A stretch of 16,371 bases of DNA from CALBPI01 sp039700805 (GCA_039700805.1 JBCAZE010000061.1:1-16371); one strand, 5' to 3'; positions 1 through 8,700 are shown, numbered from the stretch's first letter. The notes: a model not told the origin generated them from the letters alone. Program-made: numbers and translations.

Positions 1-163
1 TCGATGGTTCAACGCTAAGTTCTTGATTTGTCGCTGATTGGCGACGGTCCATCAATGAGTCGATGCCACCGCATCCTGACAAGGCGATCACGGCCAGTAG
101 CAGGTACATGCGCGGTGTGGATACCTTGCCGAAGCTTGTCATCGATGTGTTGTTGTTAGCCAT
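1..163 (-). CDS. QseG-like outer-membrane lipoprotein, N-terminal part only
   Basis: The reading frame starts at the ATG read from 163 down and runs off the left edge after 54 codons, so only the N-terminus is visible. It encodes a short polar start, a hydrophobic stretch (residues 19-28) and a lipobox LSGC with the lipidated Cys at residue 31; Gly at +2 fits outer-membrane sorting. The start overlaps the end of the upstream kinase gene by 8 nt (ATGGCTAA), and an AAAGG Shine-Dalgarno lies inside that gene, which points to translational coupling. In enterobacteria the gene after glrK (qseE) is the lipoprotein qseG, followed by the response regulator glrR (qseF). The QseG call rests on position and lipoprotein character, not on visible similarity over the mature part. 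Confidence 0.6.
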   Translation of the reverse strand, partial: MANNNTSMTSFGKVSTPRMYLLLAVIALSGCGGIDSLMDRRQSATNQELSVEPS

Positions 164-1664
164 TGGCGACCTTTTGCTGTTGTGTGCCGCCGAGAGGTTG
201 CTGCGGAATCACTATCTTGAAGTGGGCGCCGGTGAATACCACTGTGTCCCCACGTTTTGTTCTCACTGCTTGCTGCTCGTCGCTGATGTCAACAAATCCA
301 TCATGAGCCTGGACGGATTCAAGTACAACCGACAGTCCAATGCCAGTGCCCGCCACGAGTCCTCCTGGCTGCTGCTTACCTTGGAAAAACGCGTCGAACA
401 CTTTCTTCCGCTCTGCCATTGGTATGCCAGGTCCTTGGTCCGCGACCTCCAGTGTAAAACTGTCGGCTTGGCGGGTGCCGCGAACGAGCAGGGCACCACC
501 TTTGGGAGAGAACTTCAGCGCGTTGGAAAGCAGGTTATCCAATACGGTTCGAATCATCTCTCTGTCTGCGTTGATGGTTGTTTCATCCACGCTTGTTAGT
601 AACCGGATTTCTTGTGTGCGGATAGGTAGAGCATGCACCTTCAATACCGACTCGATTAAGTTGCGCACTGGGAACTCACTAGCGGCGAGAACCTCATTGC
701 GATTCTGCCATGCGCTAAAATTCAAGAGGTTCTCGATCAGGCGCTGCAAACGGATGCCGTTGGAGCGGAGGATGTCGGTGACTTCCTCTTGAGCGTCGTC
801 GAGCTGCCCCACAGAACCGTCGAGCAGCAGCTCAGTGCCCTCACGAATATTGGCGAGCGGTGTCTTTAACTCGTGCGACATGTGCCGTAGGAATCTGTTC
901 TTTTCCTGCGCAAGCTCAAGGAGTCGTTGCCGCAACCATTCCAGTTGGTGACCGAGTGCCTCCAAATCGCGCGGGCCTTTCACGGCAATCGCGCGCGAGA
1001 ACTGACCTTCTCCCAGCTGGCTTATTGCTTTATCCAATAGACGAATCGGTCGGCTAACACGCCACGTGACGAATAACATGGTCAGCAAGCTAATACCGCC
1101 AAGGATGCCCGCTTGCCAGAACAACGCCGTGCGTGTTTGCTCCGCATCTGAACGCAAATCTTTGAGTTGGCCGTCGATGTCCTCGTTCAGCACAGTTTCG
1201 AGCTCGCGCGCATCGGTGATGGCGCTCGCGAAGGTGTCAATGGCCAGCGCTGCGTTGGTGTTTGCGTTCTCTTCTGTGAGTCCGACTAGTAGCCCGTCGA
1301 CTTTCAGGCCAATATCATTGACTCGCCGTCGGGCTGCCGACAGCGTCGTTTGTGCCAGTAGCTCGCTGCGCACCGCATTGACCGTAGCTGCATCGGCCCG
1401 CAGAAACTCAAGCAGTTCACTGTCTTCCGATACCTGATACTGGCGAGCAAGTCGCTCCATGATGCGCAGCCGTTCTTGCAGCAAGCGACTGTTTTGTGTC
1501 GCTTCGATGCCGTCCAGGATCAAAACTTCACTGCGTGTCGACAACCGATCCAACTGCACAAGCGCCCAGATCAATGCGATCAACAATGGGAGCATGATGG
1601 CGGCATAGCCCGTGACGACCATCGCGTTGATGGATCGTGGGCGGAAAAGGCTCGGCGCGCGCAT
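156..1664 (-). CDS. glrK: GlrK/QseE-family sensor histidine kinase
   Basis: This is a 502-residue inner-membrane two-component sensor kinase. Transmembrane helix 1 spans about residues 14-37, followed by a periplasmic helical region (about 38-180), transmembrane helix 2 (about 181-201) and a HAMP linker (about 202-255). The dimerisation domain carries the phospho-acceptor in FLRHMSHELKTPLANIREGT (His264). The ATPase domain has an N-box (NLLSNALKFS, with Asn381), a G1 box DQGPGIP (409-415) and a G2 box GTGIGLS (439-445). The His-box context and the following IENLLNFS resemble E. coli GlrK/QseE, which pairs with GlrR and lipoprotein QseG. The gene starts 12 nt after galE ends and overlaps the next gene by 8 nt, so it looks operonic. 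I see no good Shine-Dalgarno at this ATG, so coupling to galE translation is possible. The C-terminal lobe looks about a dozen residues longer than usual. Confidence 0.88.
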   Translation of the reverse strand: MRAPSLFRPRSINAMVVTGYAAIMLPLLIALIWALVQLDRLSTRSEVLILDGIEATQNSRLLQERLRIMERLARQYQVSEDSELLEFLRADAATVNAVRSELLAQTTLSAARRRVNDIGLKVDGLLVGLTEENANTNAALAIDTFASAITDARELETVLNEDIDGQLKDLRSDAEQTRTALFWQAGILGGISLLTMLFVTWRVSRPIRLLDKAISQLGEGQFSRAIAVKGPRDLEALGHQLEWLRQRLLELAQEKNRFLRHMSHELKTPLANIREGTELLLDGSVGQLDDAQEEVTDILRSNGIRLQRLIENLLNFSAWQNRNEVLAASEFPVRNLIESVLKVHALPIRTQEIRLLTSVDETTINADREMIRTVLDNLLSNALKFSPKGGALLVRGTRQADSFTLEVADQGPGIPMAERKKVFDAFFQGKQQPGGLVAGTGIGLSVVLESVQAHDGFVDISDEQQAVRTKRGDTVVFTGAHFKIVIPQQPLGGTQQQKVANG

Positions 1665-1676
1665 TGCGAAGGTGGC

Positions 1677-2420
1677 CTAGCGCCAATAAGCGCTCGGATC
1701 TCCAGCGGCGATCTTGCGCTCCCAAGCCAAGCTCGATGCAACGATTTTCTCGAGATCGTCCAACGCTGGCTCCCAGCCAAGTAGGGTGCGGATCTTGTCG
1801 GCTTTCGCAACTAGGCTTGGCGGGTCTCCGGCACGGCGCGCGTGTTCAATGATCGGCAGCGGGGATCCGTTCGCTGTTTCGACAGCAGACAGCAGTTGCC
1901 GAACACTGAAGCCCTGACCGTAACCGCAGTTGAGTACTTGTGGATCGCCACCATCGCGCAAATAGTCGAGCGCGCACAAGTGGGCTCCGGCGAGGTCTTC
2001 CACATGGATATAGTCGCGAATCCCGGTGCCATCAGGTGTGTCGTAGTCGGTGCCAAAGATATACACCGCCTCGCGTTTGCCCACGGCCGCCTCACAGGCA
2101 ACCTTGGTCAACAACGTGGCACGTGGGGTTGACTGCCCTAAACGCCCTGTGGGGTCACAGCCCGCCACGTTGAAGTAACGCAGCACGACAAATCGTGGTC
2201 CGCCTGCTAGCGCAAGGTCGCGCAGCATCCACTCCGTCATGAGCTTTGATGTGCCGTANNNNNNNNNNNNNNNNNNNNNNNNNNNNNNNNNNNNNNNNNN
2301 NNNNNNNNNNNNNNNNNNNNNNNNNNNNNNNNNNNNNNNNNNNNNNNNNNNNNNNNNNCGCACCACGTGGCTGCCGATGTAACCCGCACCGCCTGTGACG
2401 AGAATTTTTTTCGAACCCAT
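1677..2420 (-). CDS. galE: UDP-glucose 4-epimerase, interrupted by an assembly gap
   Basis: The product interconverts UDP-glucose and UDP-galactose, supplying galactose for surface polysaccharide and the Leloir pathway in the cytoplasm. The visible N-terminus (20 residues) has the NAD-binding Rossmann motif TGGAGYIGSH. After the run of Ns the frame resumes at YGTSK, the catalytic Tyr-x-x-x-Lys pair of extended short-chain dehydrogenases, and continues with LRYFNVAG, GTGIRDYIHV and the usual GalE C-terminus. The start is ATG at 2420, preceded by AGAGGAAA; the frame stays open further upstream, but that extension has no ribosome site and does not look like GalE. Compared with E. coli GalE (338 residues), about 130 residues are missing at the gap, including the catalytic Ser region. 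glrK follows after 12 nt. Confidence 0.9.
   Translation of the reverse strand: MGSKKILVTGGAGYIGSHVVXXXXXXXXXXXXXXXXXXXXXXXXXXXXXXXXXXYGTSKLMTEWMLRDLALAGGPRFVVLRYFNVAGCDPTGRLGQSTPRATLLTKVACEAAVGKREAVYIFGTDYDTPDGTGIRDYIHVEDLAGAHLCALDYLRDGGDPQVLNCGYGQGFSVRQLLSAVETANGSPLPIIEHARRAGDPPSLVAKADKIRTLLGWEPALDDLEKIVASSLAWERKIAAGDPSAYWR
2259..2358. other. Assembly gap (100 Ns) inside galE
   Basis: There are exactly 100 consecutive Ns, a common scaffold placeholder for a gap of unknown length. The flanks are the N-terminus and the catalytic-Tyr region of the same GalE protein. Alignment by eye to E. coli GalE suggests about 390 nt are really missing, so downstream coordinates are probably off by about 300 nt relative to the real chromosome. 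Confidence 0.95.
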
Positions 2421-2462
2421 CGAATTTCCTCTTTTTATTGCTGTCAGATCCGTTAAGACATA

Positions 2463-2513
2463 ATGATAGCAAGGGCGAAGGCGTCGTATAAGAACGGTGT
2501 CGCGGTTTTGCAA
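2463..2513 (-). promoter_or_regulatory. Candidate galE promoter region (two overlapping possibilities)
   Basis: Reading the minus strand, TTGCAA (2508-2513) and TATACG (2485-2490) are separated by 17 nt and give a sigma-70-like pair matching 4/6 at each box. A second -10-like hexamer, TATCAT (5/6), lies at 2463-2468 without a good -35 at the right distance. A -10 without a good -35 is typical of activator-dependent promoters, and a CRP-like palindrome lies upstream. Both are pattern matches only. Confidence 0.35.
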
Positions 2514-2519
2514 CGAATC

Positions 2520-2535
2520 TGCGATACAGATCACT
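2520..2535. promoter_or_regulatory. CRP/Vfr-like palindromic site
   Basis: The 16-mer TGCGATACAGATCACT matches the CRP consensus core TGTGA-N6-TCACA at 8 of 10 conserved positions with the correct 6-nt spacer. It lies in the divergent region between galE and the PKD lipoprotein gene. Its centre is 71.5 nt upstream of the start point predicted from the TATCAT -10 of galE, which is a normal class I activation spacing. E. coli gal genes are known CRP targets. No crp gene is in the window. Confidence 0.35.
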
Positions 2536-2627
2536 GGTTTTGCCGACGACCAACCGGTAGCCTTGACGGCCGGAAAGGGTGGGCTGCGATGTCCCCCGCT
2601 TGAAGCACAGCGCGGAGAACAACGAAA

Positions 2628-4907
2628 ATGATGTCGGATATCACATCCTCTCAATGGCTAAAGCGAACGGCTGCAACCTTAATTGTCGCACTCACGGCAG
2701 CTTGTGGCGGCGGCGGTGGCGGCGGCGGTGGAACCGCGCCACCACCCGTCAACAACGCACCCAATGTCTTCGCAGGAGACGATCAATCGGTCGCTCGTAA
2801 TGTCGTTGTTACGCTCGATGGCACCGCATCGGATGACGGCGGTGCTGCATCCATCAGCTATACATGGACGCAAACCGCAGGCACTGCGGTCACGTTGACG
2901 GGTGCAGATACCGCGGATGCGACCTTCACATCACCGGATGTGGCCGCCGATGAAACCCTGCAATTCACGTTGACGGCAACGGACGCGCAAGGGGCAAGCG
3001 CCGATGACACAGTTGCCGTCACGGTGATTTTCGATGTGCCACCCACCGTGGCCGTCGGTGATGATCGAAACGTTCAGCAGAATACAAGCGTGGACCTGAC
3101 CGGCACCGCGACCGATGACAATGACATCGCGCAGCTAACCTACCAATGGGTACAGATCGCCGGTACGCCGGTGACCTTGGATAATGCGACCGCAGCACAA
3201 GCATCCTTCACAGCGCCCGCGACTTCTGGCGTACAAATTCTGGAATTCCGTTTGACGGTGACCGACGCGAGCGGTCAAACCTCCGTTGACGACATCGTGA
3301 TCACGGTGTTCGAAGATATCAATGCGTCGACAGTGTCCGGCAAAGTTGAATTCGAGTTCGTGCCATTCGCTAACAATGCGTTGAACTACGCGCAGCAAGA
3401 GATGCGGCCTGTCAGAGGCGCGACGATCCAGCTCATCGACGCGACGACGAATGATGTTATCGATTCTACGACGCTAGACGACCAGGGGGATTACCTGTTT
3501 GTCGCGCCCGCATCAACAAACGTCTTTTTGCGGGTGAGGGCTGAGCTGAAACGGAGTGGCTCGCCATCATGGGATGTCGAGGTGCGTGACAACACGTCAT
3601 CAACATCTGAACCACTCGCTTCACGCCCAATTTACGTGTTGGACGGTGTGGCGTTCGATAGTGGGGTGGGTTCGCAGGTTGTGAACCTGCAAGCCGACTC
3701 GGGTTGGACGGGTGCAAGCTATACGCAGACGCGTGCTGCAGCGCCATTTTCGGTTCTGGATACGATCTACCGAGCGATGCAGCTCGTGACCTCAGTGGAT
3801 CCCGATGCGAACTTTCCGCCATTGGATGCCTACTGGAGCGTCAACAACACGCCCAACGTTGGCGGTAACACCAATATCGATATCGGCGAAATCGGTACCT
3901 CTTTCTATCGCGGAGATCTGGACTCGCTGTTCCTGCTGGGAGAAGCCAATAGTGATACAGAGGAGTTCGATACGCATGTCGTTGCGCATGAATGGGGTCA
4001 TTATTTTGAGGACACATTCTCTCGATCCGACTCAACCGGTGGTTCGCATAGTTTGAGTCAACGATTGGATCCTCGACTCGCGTTCGGTGAAGGTTTTGGC
4101 AACGCTGTGTCGGCGATGATCATGGGCACGCCCGTGTATTTCGATACCCAAGGTAGTCAGCAAAGCAGCGGTTTCTCTTTCAGTTTGGAAGACAGCGGTC
4201 TCAATTCGACAAGCCGAGGGTGGTACAACGAGCGTAGTGTGCAGGCCGTTCTCTATGACATTTTCGACAGCAATGATGATCTGTCGGACTCGGTGACACT
4301 AGGGTTTGAGCCAATTTATGAGATTCTGGTTAACGAGCAGGCTGCCGGTGCGCCGTTTACGACGATCTATCCGTTTATTGAGAGTCTGCGTGCGCGTTAC
4401 CCGGCCAACGTTGTGGAGATTGATGCATTGCTCGACGCGCAACGAATAACCGGTGACAACGATGCCTATGGCACCAATGAGGTTGAGGCTGCTGGGCGTC
4501 GTGATGTGGTGCTACCCATTTATTCGGTGGTGACGCCCGATGATGCCGGTGGCCCAGTGAATGTCTGCAGCACCAATGTGTTTGATCCCGATGAGGACGG
4601 CAACAAGCTCTCCGTGCGTCGGTTTGTTCGGATTCCGGTCACAACGGCAGGCAATTACACCGTGAACATCGTGACGAGCAATCCGCCGGCAAGCGGACAG
4701 AGCGACCCTGACGCGTTTGTGTTCCGAGGCGATTTCGTTGGTGGTGGCGATAGCCCTGTTGCTGATAGCGAAACGTTCCAACTGAATAACCTGACCCCTG
4801 GCGACTATGTCATGGTGCTTTATGAGTTTTCCTACTTGCGTGGCGGTCCGGCGGCGATTACCCAGCCGGACAACCGCACGTGCTTCGACGTGTCGGTCAC
4901 CTCATAA
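2628..4907 (+). CDS. PKD-domain lipoprotein with HEWGH zinc-metalloprotease motif
   Basis: This 759-residue surface lipoprotein has a lipoprotein signal peptide (residues 1-25, lipobox LTAAC, Cys26) followed by nine glycines and a Pro-rich linker. Two PKD/Ig-like domains follow (about 44-134 and 138-228), each with a D-D-x-x-V start and a T-V-T/D-A strand. A CnaB or carboxypeptidase-regulatory-like beta domain (about 236-320) comes next. The central region contains VAHEWGHYFED (His454, Glu455, His458) and, 30 residues on, FGEGFGNAVSA (Glu488). This is the layout of a gluzincin zinc protease, with Glu488 as probable third ligand. The C-terminal 130 residues look like a beta-rich PPC-type domain. 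The start ATG at 2628 has GGAG ten nt upstream; the adjacent second ATG is also possible. The precise peptidase family and substrate are not recognisable to me. A second lipoprotein gene follows after 20 nt. Confidence 0.75.
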   Translation: MMSDITSSQWLKRTAATLIVALTAACGGGGGGGGGTAPPPVNNAPNVFAGDDQSVARNVVVTLDGTASDDGGAASISYTWTQTAGTAVTLTGADTADATFTSPDVAADETLQFTLTATDAQGASADDTVAVTVIFDVPPTVAVGDDRNVQQNTSVDLTGTATDDNDIAQLTYQWVQIAGTPVTLDNATAAQASFTAPATSGVQILEFRLTVTDASGQTSVDDIVITVFEDINASTVSGKVEFEFVPFANNALNYAQQEMRPVRGATIQLIDATTNDVIDSTTLDDQGDYLFVAPASTNVFLRVRAELKRSGSPSWDVEVRDNTSSTSEPLASRPIYVLDGVAFDSGVGSQVVNLQADSGWTGASYTQTRAAAPFSVLDTIYRAMQLVTSVDPDANFPPLDAYWSVNNTPNVGGNTNIDIGEIGTSFYRGDLDSLFLLGEANSDTEEFDTHVVAHEWGHYFEDTFSRSDSTGGSHSLSQRLDPRLAFGEGFGNAVSAMIMGTPVYFDTQGSQQSSGFSFSLEDSGLNSTSRGWYNERSVQAVLYDIFDSNDDLSDSVTLGFEPIYEILVNEQAAGAPFTTIYPFIESLRARYPANVVEIDALLDAQRITGDNDAYGTNEVEAAGRRDVVLPIYSVVTPDDAGGPVNVCSTNVFDPDEDGNKLSVRRFVRIPVTTAGNYTVNIVTSNPPASGQSDPDAFVFRGDFVGGGDSPVADSETFQLNNLTPGDYVMVLYEFSYLRGGPAAITQPDNRTCFDVSVTS
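2706..2732 (+). repeat. Tandem Gly-codon repeat after the lipobox Cys
   Basis: Nine glycine codons directly follow the lipidated Cys. They are built from two copies of the 12-mer ggcggcggcggt plus gga. The tract is a flexible spacer between membrane anchor and PKD domains. The repeat makes in-frame length variation by slippage plausible. Confidence 0.85.
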
Positions 4908-4927
4908 AAATTGTGGAGAAGCGAGTA

Positions 4928-5500
4928 ATGAACAAATTTCAATTTTCTATCGTCTTGATGATCGGTTCTGGTCTGCTATCCGGGTGCAGTGAGTCTTTGC
5001 CGCCTGCCCCTGAGCAGTCGCTTGCAGAAGCCAAGATTGCGGCGAGGACTGTGAGCGAAGCGTCGATCGGCAAACCGACTGTGCCGGTCGTTGTGGACTA
5101 TGCGTTCCTGAACACGCCGACGGTCGACCAACCGTTGCAGATTCGAATGTCTGTTAGCGGCCGGGATGTCAGCAACCTCACTATGGCCATGTCGACGCGC
5201 GGTGAGCTGGCATTGTCGAAGAACACCCCTGCATCGATGCCTTTGAAAATGGGTGCGACAACCGGCGCGGCAGAAGCGGTCGACACGTACGTAACTCCCT
5301 CTGCGGAAGGCCGGAGTTACGTCAACGTCCAGATTTCTGGCCTTTATGAAAATCAACCATTTACGAAGGCTATTTCAATACCGGTTCAAGTCGGGGCGGG
5401 TGGTCCCGTGCTTGAGAAAAATGGAGAGATCATCGATACCGGCGTTGAGATTCTGTCGTCTATGCCAGCATCGCAACAGGTGTCGAAAGGCGAACAGTAG
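4928..5500 (+). CDS. Small lipoprotein of unknown function
   Basis: This is a 190-residue protein with a clear lipoprotein signal peptide and lipobox LLSGC (Cys20, Ser at +2, consistent with outer-membrane sorting). The mature part is rich in short beta-type stretches (PVVVDYAFL, LQIRMSVSG, YVNVQISGLY, KAISIPVQVG), suggesting one beta-sandwich domain; a Met/Thr/Ala-rich middle separates the strands. I do not recognise the family and see no catalytic motif. The ATG at 4928 has GGAGA at 4915-4919. The gene begins 20 nt after the PKD/metalloprotease gene, so the two are almost certainly co-transcribed, and both products should reach the same membrane face. A chaperone, inhibitor or docking role for the protease is possible but is inference only. 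Confidence 0.75.
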   Translation: MNKFQFSIVLMIGSGLLSGCSESLPPAPEQSLAEAKIAARTVSEASIGKPTVPVVVDYAFLNTPTVDQPLQIRMSVSGRDVSNLTMAMSTRGELALSKNTPASMPLKMGATTGAAEAVDTYVTPSAEGRSYVNVQISGLYENQPFTKAISIPVQVGAGGPVLEKNGEIIDTGVEILSSMPASQQVSKGEQ

Positions 5501-5793
5501 CCGCGTTACGTTAAATCGGTGTCGTTATCGCCGCGCGCTTTGCGTATTGAGCGGCGAAAACGCTCCGGGAAAATATTCCCAGTGTGATCTCAAAACGGGA
5601 TTTACTTCACAGAATCCTGCGTCGGTTATTCATACAGTGAGCGCTATGGTGGCGGATGCCGACGGCTGAGTTGTCGGTAAACGCTGTAACGAGTGGTAAC
5701 GCATGCTTGACCCTGGAGGGTCTTCGGGGCGGTGTTACACAGGGCGAGGCGTGACAGACGGACCAGCACGCGGCGCATTGCGAACGAGCGCAA
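5501..5793 (+). other. 293-nt intergenic leader with short repeats and a dyad
   Basis: No convincing gene was found here. Seen: an inverted repeat GGGAA-AATA-TTCCC near 5569-5582; three GTAA-containing repeats starting at 5677, 5686 and 5696 (about one helical turn apart); and a perfect dyad GACCCT-GG-AGGGTC at 5709-5722. No sigma-70 box pair stands out. The region probably holds the end of the lipoprotein transcript and the control region of the c-di-GMP gene. Confidence 0.5.
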
Positions 5794-8700
5794 ATGCATC
5801 CGATCCTGAAGGCACAGCTTAATGCAGCGACTGCAGGCGACGGCGTCGATAGCCGAATCGACGTCGGCACGCTGCTGGACGCCATCAATGCCTACTACGA
5901 GTTTCTCGACTCATCGGGTGAGTTAACGCAAAGCGCGCCCGACTATTCTGACAATAGTGCCAACCCAGACGATGAATTCGCCGTATCGATTACGTCGAGT
6001 TCAGGTATTCGAGCTCGATTTTCCGGATTGCTAAACGATGACTTGCGTGCTGTGCTCGACAACGTCGCGGACATGGTGGTCACGATCGATTCGGAAGGGT
6101 TTGTGCATTTCTCGAACTGGATCTCGGTGCAGTTCTTTGAGCCAGAAGTACGAACCTTGGCTGGCAGCCACATCAACGAACTACTCGGGCTCGACACAAA
6201 AATTCCGGTCAGTCAGTGGCTCAAGGCGTATGTCGTCGATTTGGACAGCACGTCGCCCGATATCAGTGGGCAGCAGCTCACCGGGCAAAAGCCCGATGGC
6301 ACAACCTTTCAACTGGAGCTGACCGCGAGTCGGCTATCGGCTGCCGCTGCAGGTGAATTCGTGATTTGTATGCGCGATGTATCGGCCCGCGCCGCGGCTG
6401 CTGCCGCTCTTGCTGACAATGAGGAACGCTATCGTGCGCTCGTCGAGTATGCGCCCGATGCGATCTTGGTGTTTGATGCGGACACTCACTGTTTTGTGGA
6501 TGCCAACGAAAACGCTTGCGAGTTATTCAACATGCCGCGCAAGCGGCTGCTGGCCAGTGGATTTCTGCGCGCCGATTTTGGTGCAACCAATCCCGATGCC
6601 AGCGTGGAGCAGAAGCGCCTTGAAGGTTTTGTCCAGCGCGCGCTCGAGGGTGAGCAGCCTGTCTTCGAGTGGGCCTATGCGTCGACGAGCGGCAATAGCG
6701 TGACCTGCGAGGTGCGTCTTAGCCGCTTACCCGCGGCCGATCGACAACTACTGCGCGTCAGTGTTCAAAGTATCGAGCAACGTAAGCGTCGAGAACTCGC
6801 AGAGTACAGTGAGAAGAAACTGCTGGAGATGATCGCCAGCGGCGCGTCGATGAAGACCATCATGCGTTCTTTGTGTCGCACGGTTGAGCGGCTGGTGCCT
6901 GGCAGCCGCGCGGCGCTGATGGTGTTAAACGCGTCAGAGACCAGCCTTAAGTTGGCTGCAGCGCCGGCGTTTTCACCCATCGATACGAAAACTCTAAAGC
7001 GAGTGCCCATCGACAAGCCGATGTTGAGCTGTGGACTTGCGATGGCAACCAACAAAACAGCGATTACCAGCGATGTCATGGCGCACAACGCGTGGGCTAA
7101 TCACCATAGCTTGGCACGCCGGATAGCCATCGTTAGTGCATGGTCGGTACCACTGCTCAGAGACCGTGCTAAGCCACTGGGTACCATTGACCTTTACTTC
7201 GGCGAAAAGCGTGAGCCGACAACGACAGAATTAGACGCACTTGGAAACCTCGCCGGCCTTGCGGCGATTGCACTCCATCGCGAACGCAGCAGCCAGGCCT
7301 TGCTACAAAGTGAGCAACGATTCCGCGGTTTGTTCGAGAATGTGGCGGAAGGCGTCTACATCTCCGACACCGATGGGCGTTTGGTATCGGCCAATCCGGC
7401 TCTGGTAACGATGCTTGGGTTTTCCGACGAGCAGAGTCTTCTGGCGCAAGTTACCCGAGACAACACTTATCAATCCTCCAAAGACTGCCAACGCTTCGTT
7501 CGCTTGGTAGAAGAAACCGGCGAGATTCGGAGCTTCGAGGCCGTTATGGTTCGCATGGATGGCACACCGATTGATGTCGTCGAGAATGCACGTCTCGTAA
7601 CGTACCCAGACGGTAAGCAGTACATCGAAGGCACGATCTCGGATATCACGGAGCGCAAACGTGCCGAGCGTCGAATGTTTGCTGAAAAAGAGCGCGCAGA
7701 AGTGACATTGAAATCGATTGGCGACGGTGTCATTACCACCGATGCTGATGGACGCGTCGACTATCTCAACCCGGTTGCCGAAGACCTAACAGGCTATAGT
7801 ATTCGGGCCTTATCGGGCGAGCGCGTTGAAGAGTTGTTAACGCTGGTTAATGAGCACAGTCGCGAGATGATTGACAATCCGCTGGTGCAGGCACTCCATG
7901 AGGGGCGTGTCGTGAGTTCGAGCACACCTTGCGTGTTGATCGATCGTTCCGGCGGCGAGATTCCCGTGCAGATATCAGCGGCCCCCATTCGCGAGGGGTC
8001 TGGTCATGTGATCGGTGCCGTTATGGTGTTCCATGCGGTGAGCAACGCGGAACGTCTATCCAGGAAGCTGTCTTACCAAGCGGCGCATGATGCACTGACA
8101 GGGCTCGCGAATCGGCAGGAGTTCGATAACGCATTGGCCCGTGCACTGGCCCGTCCTCAGAACGAACGCGATGGTGATGCAGCACTGCTCTACATCGATC
8201 TCGACCAATTCAAACTCGTCAATGACACGTTCGGTCATACGGCGGGTGACGAGCTGATCCGTCAGATCGCCCAGTGTTTGCAACTCGCGGTGCCGGTCAA
8301 CGATGCAATTGCGCGCTTAGGCGGGGATGAGTTCGCGGTATTACTGGAGCGTGTTGATGAGCGTGCGGCGATGGAGGTCGCTGAGCGTATTCGTTCCACG
8401 ATTGAGCAACACCGTTTTGAATGGCAAGGCGCGGTGCATTCCTTAAGCGCTAGCATCGGCGTTGTCATGGCTGGCCAAGAGCGCACGGTTGGCGCGATGA
8501 TGAGCGCTGCAGATGTTGCTTGTTTCGCAGCTAAGGATCTTGGTCGAAACAAAATTCACTTGTATTTGCACGGTGAGGCGACGGCGCGTCACCAGGAAAT
8601 GCATTGGTTGACGCGAATTAACCGTGCATTGGAAGAGGATCGCTTCGAGCTGTTTTTCCAACCGATCGTAAGCACCGTTCGCGAGGGCGCCGACACATGT

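Noticed and set aside
63..599. 178-codon open frame on the plus strand
   Set aside because: It lies entirely antisense to the 3' half of the sensor kinase and the lipoprotein start, has no recognisable domain, and the kinase frame is clearly the coding one.
2421..2654. N-terminal extension of galE up to 2654
   Set aside because: The frame is open, but the added residues do not resemble GalE, while ATG 2420 has AGAGGAAA upstream and begins just before the Rossmann motif.
5583..5611. TGTGA and TCACA half-sites upstream of the GGDEF-EAL gene
   Set aside because: They are 19 nt apart; CRP needs a 6-nt spacer, so this is not a CRP site.
5703..5822. 39-codon open frame starting ATG CTT GAC, overlapping the start of the GGDEF-EAL gene
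   Set aside because: Weak ribosome site, Gly/Arg-rich low-information sequence and no sign of conservation that I can judge; probably chance.
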